From NCBI GenBank assembly GCA_030426085.1, contig JAUHYW010000004.1, positions 206,465 to 270,464 of the forward strand: DNA of 64,000 bases, written 5' to 3'. A program made the translations under genes and the position numbers. This DNA is from a bacterium. Lineage in GTDB: Bacteria; Myxococcota_A; Bradymonadia; UBA7976; UBA1532. The notes below the pieces were generated by a model, which was not told where the DNA came from, made no database searches, and was given only the letters and a program-made list of their open reading frames with translations. The first letter of the stretch is position 1; each line of letters opens with the position of its first letter. Shown here piece after piece: positions 18,183 through 28,420 of this stretch.

Positions 18183-18372
18183 GGCTGGGCGCCGCCGGGC
18201 GCGACCTCTGCCCCCCGCCGACATCGAAGGGTCGCTGCGGTCACGAACGTCGCCCCGCGCGCTTGCAGATGAAGAAGTATTGCAAACGCTCGGAAGATGC
18301 CTGATGCGCGGATCCGGCTACATCCACTAGCGTGGCCCGCGTCCGGGACAGCGCGCGCATCGAGGAGTCCCC

Positions 18373-19365
<993 letters not shown>

Positions 19366-19483
19366 CCCGGCCCCACCCCGCCTCGCCTGTCACCCGCAGA
19401 CGGGACACCGCTGTCACTTGATTGCCACTGCGCCCCCGATGGGTTACGTCTGCGGAGACCCGACGGCCCTCGCGGAGTGATCC

Positions 19484-21247
19484 ATGGCAGAGACCCAATC
19501 GAGCGGCCCGCCGACCGGCGGCATCGCGCCTTATCGCGAGCTGACCCCCGCCGCGGTGGTCTTCGGCGTGCTCATCGGCATCGTGATGACCGCCGCCTTC
19601 GTCTACATCGGCCTCAAGCTCGGCTTCACCCTGCCCGGCTCGACGGTGGCGGCGATCCTCGGCTTCGCGGTGCTGCGGGGGGTGCTGCGCCGGGGCAGCA
19701 TCATCGAGAACAACATCAACCAGACGGTCGCCTCGGGGGTCAACAACGCCTCCTCGGGCATCGTCTTCACCCTGCCGGCGCTGTTCCTGCTCAGCGCGAC
19801 GAACACCGACATCACCGTCGAGCCGCTGCCGGCCATCCTCGCCGCCATCGGGGGGTCGTTCCTCGGGGTGGCGGTGATCATCCCGCTGCGCAAGCAGATG
19901 ATCGAGTTCGAGCGGCTGCGCTTCCCCAGCGGCATCGCCGTCGCCAGCCTGCTCAAGTCGCCCGGCGCGGGCGCGCAGCAGGCGAAGCTGCTCATCGGCG
20001 GCGCCCTGATCGCGACCCTGATCCACGTCCTGGCCAACTTCCACATCCTGCCCCACGAGATCGACGTCGGCGGCCCCATCGGGCTGCCGGTCTACTTCCC
20101 GCTGGCGATCTACGTGTCGTTCGCCTCGGTCGGCGCGGGGCTGCTCTCGGGCAAGGGCGGGCTGCCGTTCGTGCTCGGGGGGGTGCTCGCGTGGTGGGTC
20201 ATCAGCCCGTCCGTGGTGCTCACCGAGTGGGTGCCCACCGCCGCGGCGCTCGGCTTCTCGGACGCGCCGGCCGGCTACGACGGCTGGAGCGCGGGCACTG
20301 TCTACGGTGAGATGCTGCGCCCGATGGGCATCGGGGTGCTCGTCGGCGGCGCGCTCGCCGGGGTCTTCGCCAGCCTGCCGGCGCTCAAGAGCGCGCTCAA
20401 GAGCCTCTCCCAGGCGGCCAAGGCCGGCTCGAGCGGCGGCAGCGACGAGCTGAGCCCGACCATCCTCTACATGGGCATCGGCGGGGCCATCGTGATCCTC
20501 TTCGGGGCGGCGATGCTGTCGAGCGGCTCGATCAGCGTCGTGCAGGGCATCGGCATCGCCCTCGTGGGCACCGTCTGGCTGGCGCTGGCCGGCCTCGTCG
20601 TCGCCCAGGCCACCGGCATGACCGACATCTCGCCGCTCTCGGGCATGAGCCTCATCGGGGTCACCCTGATGTTCTTCATGTCGGACGGCAACGCGGTCGC
20701 CTCGATCGTGCTCGGGGTCTCGGTGTGCATCGGCATCGGCCAGTGCGCCGACATGATGAGCGACCTGAAGTCGGGCCACCTCGTCGGCGCCATCCCCCGC
20801 AAGCAGCAGATCGCGCAGTTCGCCGTCGGCTGGATCGGGGTCCCGGTCGCCGTCGGCGTGCTCTTCCTCCTGTGGGGCGACGGGGGCGGCTTCGGGCCGT
20901 CCAACCCCGAGCTGTCCGCGCCCCAGGGCGCCGCGCTCGCCGGGGTGATCGACAGCCTCGGCCAGGGCGCCGCGCCGCTCGACAAGTACGCCGGCGGGCT
21001 GGCCATCGGCCTGGGCCTCGGCGTCTTCCCCATCGCCGGCCTGGGGGTCCTGGTGGGGCTGGCGATGTATCTGCCGTTCTCGATCACGCTGACCTACGGC
21101 ATCGGCTGCCTGACCTCGATCGCGCTGGGCCGCAAGCTGGGCGACGCCTGGATCGGCTCGACGCTGGTCCCGGTGGCCGCCGGCTTCATCATCGGCGAGG
21201 CGCTGACCAACCTCGGCGCCACCCTGATCCAGCTGGCCGTGGGCTGA
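19484..21247 (+). CDS. OPT-family (oligopeptide/metal-chelate) transporter
   Basis: The 587-residue polytopic protein has about 14-16 hydrophobic helices. The N-terminal region has YRELTPAAVVFGVLIG and YIGLKLGFTLPGSTVAAILGF, typical of bacterial OPT proteins, followed by NNINQTVASG and a cytosolic LRFPSGIAVA segment. OPT proteins import peptides, glutathione or metal-siderophore-like complexes with protons; the substrate here is unknown. ATG 19484 has a GGAGTG site. The next gene starts 11 bases after the stop, so the two are probably one operon. Confidence 0.93.
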   Translation: MAETQSSGPPTGGIAPYRELTPAAVVFGVLIGIVMTAAFVYIGLKLGFTLPGSTVAAILGFAVLRGVLRRGSIIENNINQTVASGVNNASSGIVFTLPALFLLSATNTDITVEPLPAILAAIGGSFLGVAVIIPLRKQMIEFERLRFPSGIAVASLLKSPGAGAQQAKLLIGGALIATLIHVLANFHILPHEIDVGGPIGLPVYFPLAIYVSFASVGAGLLSGKGGLPFVLGGVLAWWVISPSVVLTEWVPTAAALGFSDAPAGYDGWSAGTVYGEMLRPMGIGVLVGGALAGVFASLPALKSALKSLSQAAKAGSSGGSDELSPTILYMGIGGAIVILFGAAMLSSGSISVVQGIGIALVGTVWLALAGLVVAQATGMTDISPLSGMSLIGVTLMFFMSDGNAVASIVLGVSVCIGIGQCADMMSDLKSGHLVGAIPRKQQIAQFAVGWIGVPVAVGVLFLLWGDGGGFGPSNPELSAPQGAALAGVIDSLGQGAAPLDKYAGGLAIGLGLGVFPIAGLGVLVGLAMYLPFSITLTYGIGCLTSIALGRKLGDAWIGSTLVPVAAGFIIGEALTNLGATLIQLAVG

Positions 21248-21258
21248 GGAGCACGAAG

Positions 21259-22233
21259 ATGAAGTACCTCGGCATCCTCATCCTGGCGATCGGCGTGGGG
21301 CTGTGCGCCGCGTTCGGCGCCCGGCTCAGCGACGGCATGTACGAGCAGACCCGCCTCGGCGGGCAGATCGCGCTGCTCGAGGCGCAGACCGACAAGGCGT
21401 GGGCCGACTACTGCGCCGCCCGCGAGGCGGCGAAGCTCGAGCAGGGCGAGTGCGCCCCGCCCGAGGAGGCCGACGACCCGCCGGCCGACACCCCGCTCGA
21501 AGCGGCCGAGGACGGCGCCGAAGCGGCGGTCGAAGACGAGGCCGCCCAGACGCCGACCTACGACGAGGCGCTCGCCGCCGAGAAGGCCGCGCTGGCCGGC
21601 GTGGCCCCGAACGCCGAGGGCCTCTCCGGTCCGCCGGCCCAGGCCCGAGGCCGCTGGCTCGAGGCCCGCACCGCGCTGGTCGAGCCCCGGGCGCAGAAGG
21701 CGTCGACCCCCCTGCCCGGGCCCGAGACCCGGCTCGCCGGCTGGTTCGAGCTGTCCGGGATGCCGTTCCTCGGCGGACTGGCCCTGATCGTGATCGGGGC
21801 GGTGCTCGGCCGGCGGGCGGCGAAGGCCGAGCTGAGCGGCGATTCGAAGTCGGGGGACGACACCCGGGTCGACTTCGGGGTGGCGGTGGCCGATCTGGCG
21901 CAGAAGCTCCGAGCGCTGGCCGACCGGGCGGCGGCGCTCGACGCCCCGACCCCCGCTCAGCGCAAAGAGGTGCAGGCCGAGATCGAGGCGCTCCAGCTCA
22001 CCCGCTTCGGGCCCATCGTCGAGGCCCGCTATCAGCTCCAGAACCGTATCGGGCTGGCCGGCTTCGCCCACGTCTTCGGCCCGCTCTCCGGCGCTGAGCG
22101 CTGGCTCAACCGGTCGTGGAGCACCCTGGCCGACGAGCACTGGCCCGAGACCCGGACCTCGCTCGCCCGCAGCGCCGAGCAGATGGCCGAGGCCGCCGCC
22201 GCGCTGGCCGAGGAGCTGAAGCAGGCCGGCTGA
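21259..22233 (+). CDS. Hypothetical membrane protein, partner of the OPT transporter
   Basis: The 324-residue protein has two membrane helices (about 4-22 and 172-190). Between them lies a non-cytosolic loop of about 150 residues, rich in Glu, Ala and Pro. A cytosolic C-terminal half (about 200-324) is helical and probably a coiled coil. I do not recognise a family. It begins 11 bases after the OPT gene with a GGAG ribosome site, so it is translated with the transporter and may assist or regulate it; that is inference from position only. Confidence 0.8.
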   Translation: MKYLGILILAIGVGLCAAFGARLSDGMYEQTRLGGQIALLEAQTDKAWADYCAAREAAKLEQGECAPPEEADDPPADTPLEAAEDGAEAAVEDEAAQTPTYDEALAAEKAALAGVAPNAEGLSGPPAQARGRWLEARTALVEPRAQKASTPLPGPETRLAGWFELSGMPFLGGLALIVIGAVLGRRAAKAELSGDSKSGDDTRVDFGVAVADLAQKLRALADRAAALDAPTPAQRKEVQAEIEALQLTRFGPIVEARYQLQNRIGLAGFAHVFGPLSGAERWLNRSWSTLADEHWPETRTSLARSAEQMAEAAAALAEELKQAG

Positions 22234-22265
22234 AGGCCCCCGGCTGACGCGGGCCTCGCACCGGC

Positions 22266-24458
22266 TCAGGCGAAGCCCAGCAGCCTGCCGCCCTGGTAGA
22301 CCACGAACGCGGCCACCCAGGCCAGCGCGGTCATGTACACGAACATCAGCAGCGGCCAGCGGTAGCTGCGCGTCTCGCGCTTGACCGCCGCCAGGGTCGA
22401 CATGCACTGGCAGGCCAGCGCGAAGAAGACCAGCAGCGACAGCCCCATCAGCGGGGTGTAGCGCGGCTTGCCCAGGGCGGTCTTCTCCTCCCGGATGGCG
22501 GCCCGCAGCCCGGGGTTGTCCTCGTCGACCTCGCCGACGCTGTAGACCACCCCCAGCGTGCCCACGAAGACCTCGCGGGCGGCGAAGGCGCCGATGATGG
22601 CGACCCCGATCTTCCAGTCATAGCCCAGCGGCTCGATGACCGGCTCGATGGCCCGGCCCATGCGACCGGCGTAGCTCTGGCGGAGCTGCTCGCTGGTGAT
22701 CTGGGACTCCAGCCGCTCGATGGACGGCGCCCCGGGGCCCTGCTCGAGCTCGATGCGGGTCCGCTCGGCGCTCAGCGCGTCGATCTCGGGGGTGGTCTGG
22801 GGGAAGGTCAGCAGCCCCCACAGGATCGCGGTGCACACCAGGATGACCGTGCCCGCCTCGGAGACGAACACCCTGCCCCGGCTGAGCACGAGCCGGGTCA
22901 CCGAGCGGGGGTCGGGCAGCCGGTAGGGGGGCAGCTCGAGCAGCAGCGGCACCCGGGGGCCCTTGAGCACCGTACGCCCCAGCACCGCCGCGGCGAGCAG
23001 GGCCATGACGATGCCGAAGAAGTACAGCGCCACCATGGTGAGGCTCTGCACGTTGAAGACGCCGGCCACGTAGCTCGCCGGGATCACCGCGCCGATGATG
23101 AGGGTGTAGACCGGCAGCCGGGCCGAGCAGGTCGTCAGCGGCAGCACCATCATCGTGAGGAAGCGATCACGGCGGCGCTCCATGGTGCGGGTGGCCATGA
23201 TCGCGGGCACCGCGCAGGCGTAGGCGCTCAGCATCGGCACGAACGCCCGCCCGTGCAGCCCGATGCGGTTCATGATGCGGTCCATCAAGAACGCCGCCCG
23301 GGCCATGTAGCCGCTGTCCTCCATGATCGCGATGAACAGGAACAGCAGCAGGATCTGGGGCAGGAAGACGAGCACGTTGCCCACCCCGCCGATCAGCGCG
23401 CCCACCAGGAAATCGGTGAACAGCCCCTCGGGCAGCGTGGCGGTCGTCCAGCCGGCCAGCCAGCCGAACCCGTCCTCGATGAGCGTGATGAACGGGTCGG
23501 ACCAGGCGAACAGCGCCTGGAACAGCAGGAACATCAGGCCGATGAACACCGCGAAGCCGGCGACCGGGTTGAGCAGCACCCGGTCGACCTTCTCGGTCCA
23601 GCTCTCGGGCACCTCCTCCCGGGTGATCCAGTCGGCGGCGTGGCGGTCGATCCAAGCGTAGCGGGCGGCGATCGCCTCGCCGTCGATGTCCCGCCCGGCC
23701 TCTGACGCCCGCTGGAGCCGGTCGAGCACCCGCAGCCGCAGGTCGGCCGGGGCGTCGGTCAGCTCGTCATCGGCGTCGATGCTCATCAGGGCCCACAGCC
23801 CCACCGCTTGGCGGAGCTGGGGATCGGCGCCGGCCGGCACCGCGCCGTCGAGCGCCTCGTCGATGGCCTCGAGGTCGGCCTTCAGCCCGGGGGACGGGGT
23901 CCAGACCCACTCGGTGGCGCGGGGGCGGCTGGCCAGCGCCTCGTTCACCGCCGCCCGCAGATCGTCGAGGGTCCGGGGCTGCGTCGCGATCACCGGCACC
24001 ACCGGCACGCCCAGGGTCGCCGAGAGCCGCTCGACGTCGATGCGGACCCCCGCCGCCGCGGCGGCGTCGATCATGTTGAGGGCGATGACCGCCGGCCGGC
24101 CCAGCTCGAGCACCTGCAAGGCGAAGTAGAGGTTGCGCTCGAGGTTGCTCGCGTCGGCGATGATGATCGCCAGGTCGGGCGCCGGCACCCCGTGGCGGCC
24201 GATGAGCGCGTCGATGGCGATCTGCTCTTCGACGCTGCGGGCGGCGAGGCTGTAGGTGCCGGGCACGTCGACCAGATCGGCGTGGCGGCCGTCGCCGAGC
24301 GCCATGCGCCCCACGGTGCGCTCGACGGTGATGCCGGGGTAGTTGCCCACCCGGGCGTTGGCCCCGGTCAGGCGGTTGAAGAGCGTGGTCTTGCCGGTGT
24401 TGGGGTTGCCGACCAGCGCCAGCAGCGGCGCGGCGTCCTTCGACGGAGTCTCGCTCAC
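22266..24458 (-). CDS. feoB: Ferrous iron transport protein B
   Basis: The 730-residue protein has an N-terminal GTPase domain: G1 GNPNTGKTT, G2 region NYPGITVERT, G3 DVPGTYSL and G4 NMID. A helical spacer and a C-terminal membrane part with about ten helices follow, including the two Gate-like regions (MEDSGYMARAAFLMD and SEAGTVILVCTA). It imports Fe(II) across the inner membrane, driven or gated by GTP hydrolysis. The GTG start at 24458 overlaps the feoA stop (GTGA), so translation is coupled. No feoC is visible. Confidence 0.97.
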   Translation of the reverse strand: MSETPSKDAAPLLALVGNPNTGKTTLFNRLTGANARVGNYPGITVERTVGRMALGDGRHADLVDVPGTYSLAARSVEEQIAIDALIGRHGVPAPDLAIIIADASNLERNLYFALQVLELGRPAVIALNMIDAAAAAGVRIDVERLSATLGVPVVPVIATQPRTLDDLRAAVNEALASRPRATEWVWTPSPGLKADLEAIDEALDGAVPAGADPQLRQAVGLWALMSIDADDELTDAPADLRLRVLDRLQRASEAGRDIDGEAIAARYAWIDRHAADWITREEVPESWTEKVDRVLLNPVAGFAVFIGLMFLLFQALFAWSDPFITLIEDGFGWLAGWTTATLPEGLFTDFLVGALIGGVGNVLVFLPQILLLFLFIAIMEDSGYMARAAFLMDRIMNRIGLHGRAFVPMLSAYACAVPAIMATRTMERRRDRFLTMMVLPLTTCSARLPVYTLIIGAVIPASYVAGVFNVQSLTMVALYFFGIVMALLAAAVLGRTVLKGPRVPLLLELPPYRLPDPRSVTRLVLSRGRVFVSEAGTVILVCTAILWGLLTFPQTTPEIDALSAERTRIELEQGPGAPSIERLESQITSEQLRQSYAGRMGRAIEPVIEPLGYDWKIGVAIIGAFAAREVFVGTLGVVYSVGEVDEDNPGLRAAIREEKTALGKPRYTPLMGLSLLVFFALACQCMSTLAAVKRETRSYRWPLLMFVYMTALAWVAAFVVYQGGRLLGFA

Positions 24459-24691
24459 CGGCGCCGCTCCGTCCGCTCGACGGCGACCGCGGCCGCCTCC
24501 CGGCGGCGGATCGAGACCTTGCAGCCCCGCACCGCGAACTCCAGCGGGTCGCCCAGCGGGGCGACCTTGCGCAGCTCGACGGCGGTGCCCGGCACGAAGC
24601 CCAGCTCCATCAGCCGGCGGCGGAACGGGCGATCGCCGCCGATGGACTCGAGGATGGCCCGCTCGGCGGGCGCGAGATCGGCGAGGGTCAT
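24455..24691 (-). CDS. feoA: Ferrous iron transport protein A
   Basis: The 78-residue protein has the SH3-like FeoA fold, with FRRRLMELGFVPGTAVELRK and the closing segment EFAVRGCKVSIRRREA. FeoA binds the FeoB G-domain and is needed for Fe(II) uptake in many bacteria. The ATG at 24691 is preceded by a GGAGG-like site. It is the first gene of feoAB and is divergent from the prepilin-like gene across a 237-base gap in which no clear Fur site could be identified by eye. Confidence 0.95.
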   Translation of the reverse strand: MTLADLAPAERAILESIGGDRPFRRRLMELGFVPGTAVELRKVAPLGDPLEFAVRGCKVSIRRREAAAVAVERTERRR

Positions 24692-24928
24692 GGCGTCCTC
24701 CAAGGGCTCCCCGGCGCTCGACGGGCGGCCAACGTAGCCGTCGCCCGGCCCCGACGCCAGAGGTGAATGACACGCAGTTTCACCGGACGGTCGCGGAACA
24801 GCCGCCCGATGGCCTCGGTTCTCGGGCGGCGTCGGTCGGTTTGTCCGCCTCGCGCGCTTGGCGGTATGGTGACGCGTATCGTGGCTCCGGGCTGCCAGGC
24901 GGCCCCGCCACCCTCGGGAGGTCCCCAC

Positions 24929-26617
24929 ATGCGACGCCGAAGTCATGGGTTGACGCTGGTCGAGACCCTGGTGGTCCTCGCCATCGCCGGGCTCATCATC
25001 GCGGTCCTGCTGGCGGTGTTGCTGCCCAGCGACGACCGCAAGGTCCGCCTCGAAGCCGAGCGCCTCGCCGCCTTCCTGACCGCCGCGTCGGCCGAGTCGG
25101 TGATGCGCGACGCCCCGGTCCGGGTCGTCTTCGACCTCGATCGGGGCACCGCGACCCGGGAGTTCACCCGGCTCGGGGCCGACATCACCTCGGCGCTGTG
25201 GCAGGAGGACGAGAACGCCGAGATCTTCGAGGTGCGCAACCCGGTGCGCCTCGACACCGTCGACTCGGGCGAATCGCCCGACCGCACCTCGGGCAACGGC
25301 TACCTGATCTTCCGCGGGGAGCGCACCGAGGGCGCGGTGGTGGTGCTGGGCGTCGAGCAGGTCTTCTACTCGGTGGTCGTGCCGCCCAACGGGGCCGAGA
25401 TCAAGGTCGAGAAGGGCCGCTCGGGGCGGCCGGGGGGCGGGGCGCCGATCGACCGCGACCTGCGGCCCTTCGCCGACGCGCTCGGCAGCGGGCTGGGCGG
25501 CGACGCGGTGGCCGGCAACCTGCCGGTCGGCGGGCTCGGCGGGGCCAACCCGCTGCCGAACCTGAACCCCAACGCTGGCAGGAACACCTCGAACCGGGCG
25601 CGCGGTGGGCGCGACAACGACCGCCGGGACGACGCCCCGCCCGAGCCGAGCAGCGACCCGGTGTCCTCCACCAAGCCCAAGACCTCGCCGTCGCCGCCGA
25701 AGCCGCCGGTGACCGACAAGACGCCGCCCCCCGACCCGCCGGAGCCCCAGGAGCCCGAGCCGGCGGATCCGACCGACCCCGATCCGAACCCCCAGATCGG
25801 CGGGGCGTGCGTCACCGACGTGGACTGCGGGCCGGCGGACGGTTGGGCGGCGTGCAATCAGGCGACCGGCACCTGCGAACTCGAGCCGGTGGGCCGGGCC
25901 CTGCGCCTGTCGGACGTGACCGTGAAGCAGCCGACCGACCAGCAGATCAAGGGCCCGATCGAGAGCATCCTCAAGGGTCAGATCGCCCAGGGCCAGCTCC
26001 ACCTGATCACCTACTTCGACTCGGGGCGGGTGTGGCTGGTGCAGGGGCAGCGGGCGGGCGAGATCGAGACCCAGAGCGAGGATGTGATCAAGCAGTACCG
26101 GCAGGTCAGCAGCTTCCCGACCTACCCTGGCGACGACCTGCCGGCCGAGGGCTACGCCTGCGACCAGGAGGCCCAGAGCTGCCAGGTGTCGTTCGCGCTC
26201 GCCGAGGACGAGATCGAGATCTTCATCCAGCAGAGCACCAACCCCCCGCCCCAGACCTGCAACTATCAGGTGCTGCGGCTCAAGGTCGAAGTCGCCGTGC
26301 GGGTCACCCTCGCCCCGGGGCTGGTCGTGACCGAGACCGGCCCGGCGAGCGACGGCGCGCCGGAGACCTACATCCGGCTGACGGCCTTCCTCGGCACCGC
26401 CGCCGCCCGGGAGATCGGGTTCAACGGGCAGACCCTCGAGGGGCTGCTGCAGAGCGAGATGCCGCTCGAACAGGCCGCCGAAGACGAGGTGGGCGACCTC
26501 AACGGCGACGGCCAGCCCGACGCGTGGCGCTTCGTCTTCGAGGGGCCGGCAGAGACGGTCGGGCTGACCCAGGCCCCGTCCGAGGATCCCAACGCCCGCC
26601 CCCAGTACTGCCTCTGA
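24929..26617 (+). CDS. Large prepilin-like protein (type IV pilin N-terminus) with Pro-rich insert
   Basis: The 562-residue protein starts at ATG 24929 after GGGAGG. The N-terminus is a class III prepilin signal: a short basic leader, then G-LTLVE with Glu at +5, then a hydrophobic helix of about 22 residues. A GspH/FimT-like pseudopilin section follows (to about 160). The rest is unusual for a pilin: a Gly/Asn-rich section, a Pro/Asp/Glu-rich linker (about 230-290), a Cys-containing module with CVTDVDCG and CNQATGTCE, and a C-terminal beta-rich domain (about 330-560). It is probably processed by a prepilin peptidase and assembled by a type IV pilus or type II secretion machine encoded elsewhere. 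Confidence 0.85.
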   Translation: MRRRSHGLTLVETLVVLAIAGLIIAVLLAVLLPSDDRKVRLEAERLAAFLTAASAESVMRDAPVRVVFDLDRGTATREFTRLGADITSALWQEDENAEIFEVRNPVRLDTVDSGESPDRTSGNGYLIFRGERTEGAVVVLGVEQVFYSVVVPPNGAEIKVEKGRSGRPGGGAPIDRDLRPFADALGSGLGGDAVAGNLPVGGLGGANPLPNLNPNAGRNTSNRARGGRDNDRRDDAPPEPSSDPVSSTKPKTSPSPPKPPVTDKTPPPDPPEPQEPEPADPTDPDPNPQIGGACVTDVDCGPADGWAACNQATGTCELEPVGRALRLSDVTVKQPTDQQIKGPIESILKGQIAQGQLHLITYFDSGRVWLVQGQRAGEIETQSEDVIKQYRQVSSFPTYPGDDLPAEGYACDQEAQSCQVSFALAEDEIEIFIQQSTNPPPQTCNYQVLRLKVEVAVRVTLAPGLVVTETGPASDGAPETYIRLTAFLGTAAAREIGFNGQTLEGLLQSEMPLEQAAEDEVGDLNGDGQPDAWRFVFEGPAETVGLTQAPSEDPNARPQYCL

Positions 26618-26733
26618 GCCCGCCCGGGGGGATATCCGGCGACGACCGACCTCGAACGGTTGACTGTCGACCGTGGTCCGGGTTTTGCTTCGCTGGTTCG
26701 CGCACGCTTCACCCGAATCGACGAGAGGCCGCC

Positions 26734-27783
26734 ATGACATACACCCGACGCATCGCCCCCCTGCTCATCGCGGGCGCGGTCACCTGCCTCGCCGCCTGCG
26801 ACGACGAGTCCAACACCACCCCCGACATGACCGTGGTCGACATGGTCGTGCCCGGTCCCGACACCACCCCCGACCCCGAACCCGACGCCGATCGCGACAT
26901 GGATGTCGTGGACCTCGCGGTCGATGCCGAGATCGACATGGAGATCGACGCCGAGATCGACATGGAGATCGACGCCGAGATCGACGCCAACACCATCGTG
27001 ATGCCCGGCGAGGCCTGCGAGGAGGGCGGCGAGGCCTGCGAAGGCGAGTGGCGGCGCTGCGTGGACGGCGCCTGCCAGGTCGACCTGCGGCCCGATGTCT
27101 ACGTCGTCAACGCCATCCGGGTGATCGAGCCCGCCGGCTCGGCCCAGCTCATCGAGATGTTCATCGGCGACGTGGTCGACCAGAACCGGCTCAACCTCAT
27201 CATCGAGCCGGGCGGCTACAACGACATGAACGAGTACCTGTTCTACATCGGCAATGGCGGCTACCGGGCCGGCGAGTACGACTACCTGCGCACCCGGCCC
27301 TACCCGATCATGAACTTCTTCGGGTTCTGGCGGGACGACGAGGAGAACGGGCTGCGCTGGGCCCCCGACGACGAGGTGGGCTTCCTGCTCAACGTGCCCA
27401 GCGGCAGCGTGGAGAACGCCGACGGCGAAACCGTCGACTGCATCAGCCAGCTCGTGACCACGGTCGAGCTGACCATGACCCCCGGCCTCGACGCCGGCGG
27501 CGACCCGCTGCTCAACGCCAGCCTCTCGGGCTCGCTGCTGCGCTCCGACGCCGAGCAGGTCGAGTTCCGGCTCGAGAACGGCGCCGTCCTGCGCCTCGTC
27601 GACCTGCTCAGCCCCGAGGATCTGCGGCTCGACACCGACGGCGACGGCGTGAACGACGCCTACCCGTTCGCCTTCGACGCCGACGCGGCCCCGGTCGTCT
27701 TCGTCGGCGATCCGCCCGCCGCCGACGGCAGCAACCGCGATCCGAACCCCATGATCGTCAACGATCCCGCCTGCAACCAGTGA
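26734..27783 (+). CDS. Acidic lipoprotein of unknown function
   Basis: The 349-residue protein has a clear lipoprotein signal ending in LAAC (Cys22) followed by two Asp. An acidic linker (about 30-90) contains the repeats AEIDMEID. A small Cys cluster (CEEGGEACEGEWRRCVDGAC, about 95-115) precedes a beta-rich domain of unknown family (about 120-349), which contains DTDGDGVNDAYPF, a calcium-loop-like motif near the C-terminus. It probably sits on the cell surface or in the outer membrane. The prepilin-like gene ends 116 bases upstream on the same strand and shares the style of small Cys modules. Confidence 0.85.
   Translation: MTYTRRIAPLLIAGAVTCLAACDDESNTTPDMTVVDMVVPGPDTTPDPEPDADRDMDVVDLAVDAEIDMEIDAEIDMEIDAEIDANTIVMPGEACEEGGEACEGEWRRCVDGACQVDLRPDVYVVNAIRVIEPAGSAQLIEMFIGDVVDQNRLNLIIEPGGYNDMNEYLFYIGNGGYRAGEYDYLRTRPYPIMNFFGFWRDDEENGLRWAPDDEVGFLLNVPSGSVENADGETVDCISQLVTTVELTMTPGLDAGGDPLLNASLSGSLLRSDAEQVEFRLENGAVLRLVDLLSPEDLRLDTDGDGVNDAYPFAFDADAAPVVFVGDPPAADGSNRDPNPMIVNDPACNQ
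26926..26985 (+). repeat. 24-base tandem repeat encoding AEIDMEID
   Basis: Two exact 24-base units (26926-26949 and 26950-26973) are followed by half a third unit (26974-26985) within the lipoprotein gene. All are in frame. The exact identity suggests recent duplication or slippage, which would change only the acidic linker length. Confidence 0.85.
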
Positions 27784-27789
27784 GCCCCC

Positions 27790-27814
27790 GGCGGGCGGTC
27801 GACGGCCGCCCGCC
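27790..27814 (+). terminator. GC-rich hairpin after the lipoprotein gene
   Basis: The arms GGCGGGCGG (27790-27798) and CCGCCCGCC (27806-27814) pair perfectly over 9 bases with a 7-base loop, 7 bases after the stop codon. There is no U-tract, so it is a terminator candidate by position and stability only. Confidence 0.5.
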
Positions 27815-27861
27815 GCTCCACCCGCCCGGCACAACCCGCTCGCCTGATCGGCCAAACCCGA

Positions 27862-27867
27862 TATAAT
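27862..27867 (+). promoter_or_regulatory. Perfect TATAAT -10 element
   Basis: TATAAT occurs 33 bases before the ATG of the SlyD-like gene, between a hairpin and the gene. No good -35 hexamer is seen 16-18 bases upstream. In this very GC-rich sequence a perfect -10 box in an intergenic region is notable and probably the promoter of that gene. Confidence 0.55.
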
Positions 27868-27900
27868 GCCCCGGTCACTCGCGACCGATGAGGGCGGAAC

Positions 27901-28392
27901 ATGCGCATCGAAGAAGGCCAGATCGTCACGATCGAATACACCCTGCGCGGCCAGGACGGGCAGGTCCTCGAGTCGTCGAAGGATCGCGGCGCGATCACCT
28001 TCAAGCTCGGCTCGCAGCGCATGCTGCCGGGGCTCGCAGCGGCGATGGAGGGCATGAAGGTCGGCGAGACCCGCAAGGGCATCATCCCCGCCGGCGAGCT
28101 GGTGCCCCGCGACGCGGTGCCCACCCGCAAGGTGCTCTTCAGCGAGTTCCCCGAGGGGGTCGAGCCCAGCGTGGGTGATCGGTTCCAGGCCAAGGGCCCC
28201 GAGGGCAACCCGGTGATCTTCGAGGTGAGCGAGGGCCATGACGACGGCGTCACGGTGCTGCTGCTCCACCCGCTGCACGACACCGAAGTCAGCTACGAGG
28301 TCGAGGTGCTCGCCGCCCGCAAGTCCAACCTGCCGCCGCCGCCGCCGGTCGATCTGCCCGATATGAGCGATCTGCTGGAGTCCTCGGACTGA
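27901..28392 (+). CDS. FKBP-type peptidyl-prolyl isomerase, SlyD-like
   Basis: The 163-residue protein has the SlyD/FKBP layout: VTIEYTLRGQDGQVLESS, then LPGLAAAMEGMKVGETRKGIIPAG, then an IF-domain segment (about 70-120) with AVPTRKVLFSEFPEG, and a closing strand YEVEVLAARK. It should catalyse cis-trans isomerisation before proline and act as a chaperone in the cytoplasm. The His-rich nickel-binding tail of E. coli SlyD is replaced by a Pro-rich, acidic tail, so metal storage is unlikely. A perfect TATAAT precedes it. Confidence 0.9.
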   Translation: MRIEEGQIVTIEYTLRGQDGQVLESSKDRGAITFKLGSQRMLPGLAAAMEGMKVGETRKGIIPAGELVPRDAVPTRKVLFSEFPEGVEPSVGDRFQAKGPEGNPVIFEVSEGHDDGVTVLLLHPLHDTEVSYEVEVLAARKSNLPPPPPVDLPDMSDLLESSD

Positions 28393-28420
28393 TCGCCGCC
28401 GCCCCGGGGGGCGCCGCGAT

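Noticed and set aside
18263..18284. Direct repeat of TTGCA (18263-18267 and 18280-18284) before the second kinase gene, considered as a promoter or sigma-54 site
   Set aside because: The conserved GG of a -24 element is missing and no -10 box fits. It remains only a weak hint in a locally AT-richer stretch.
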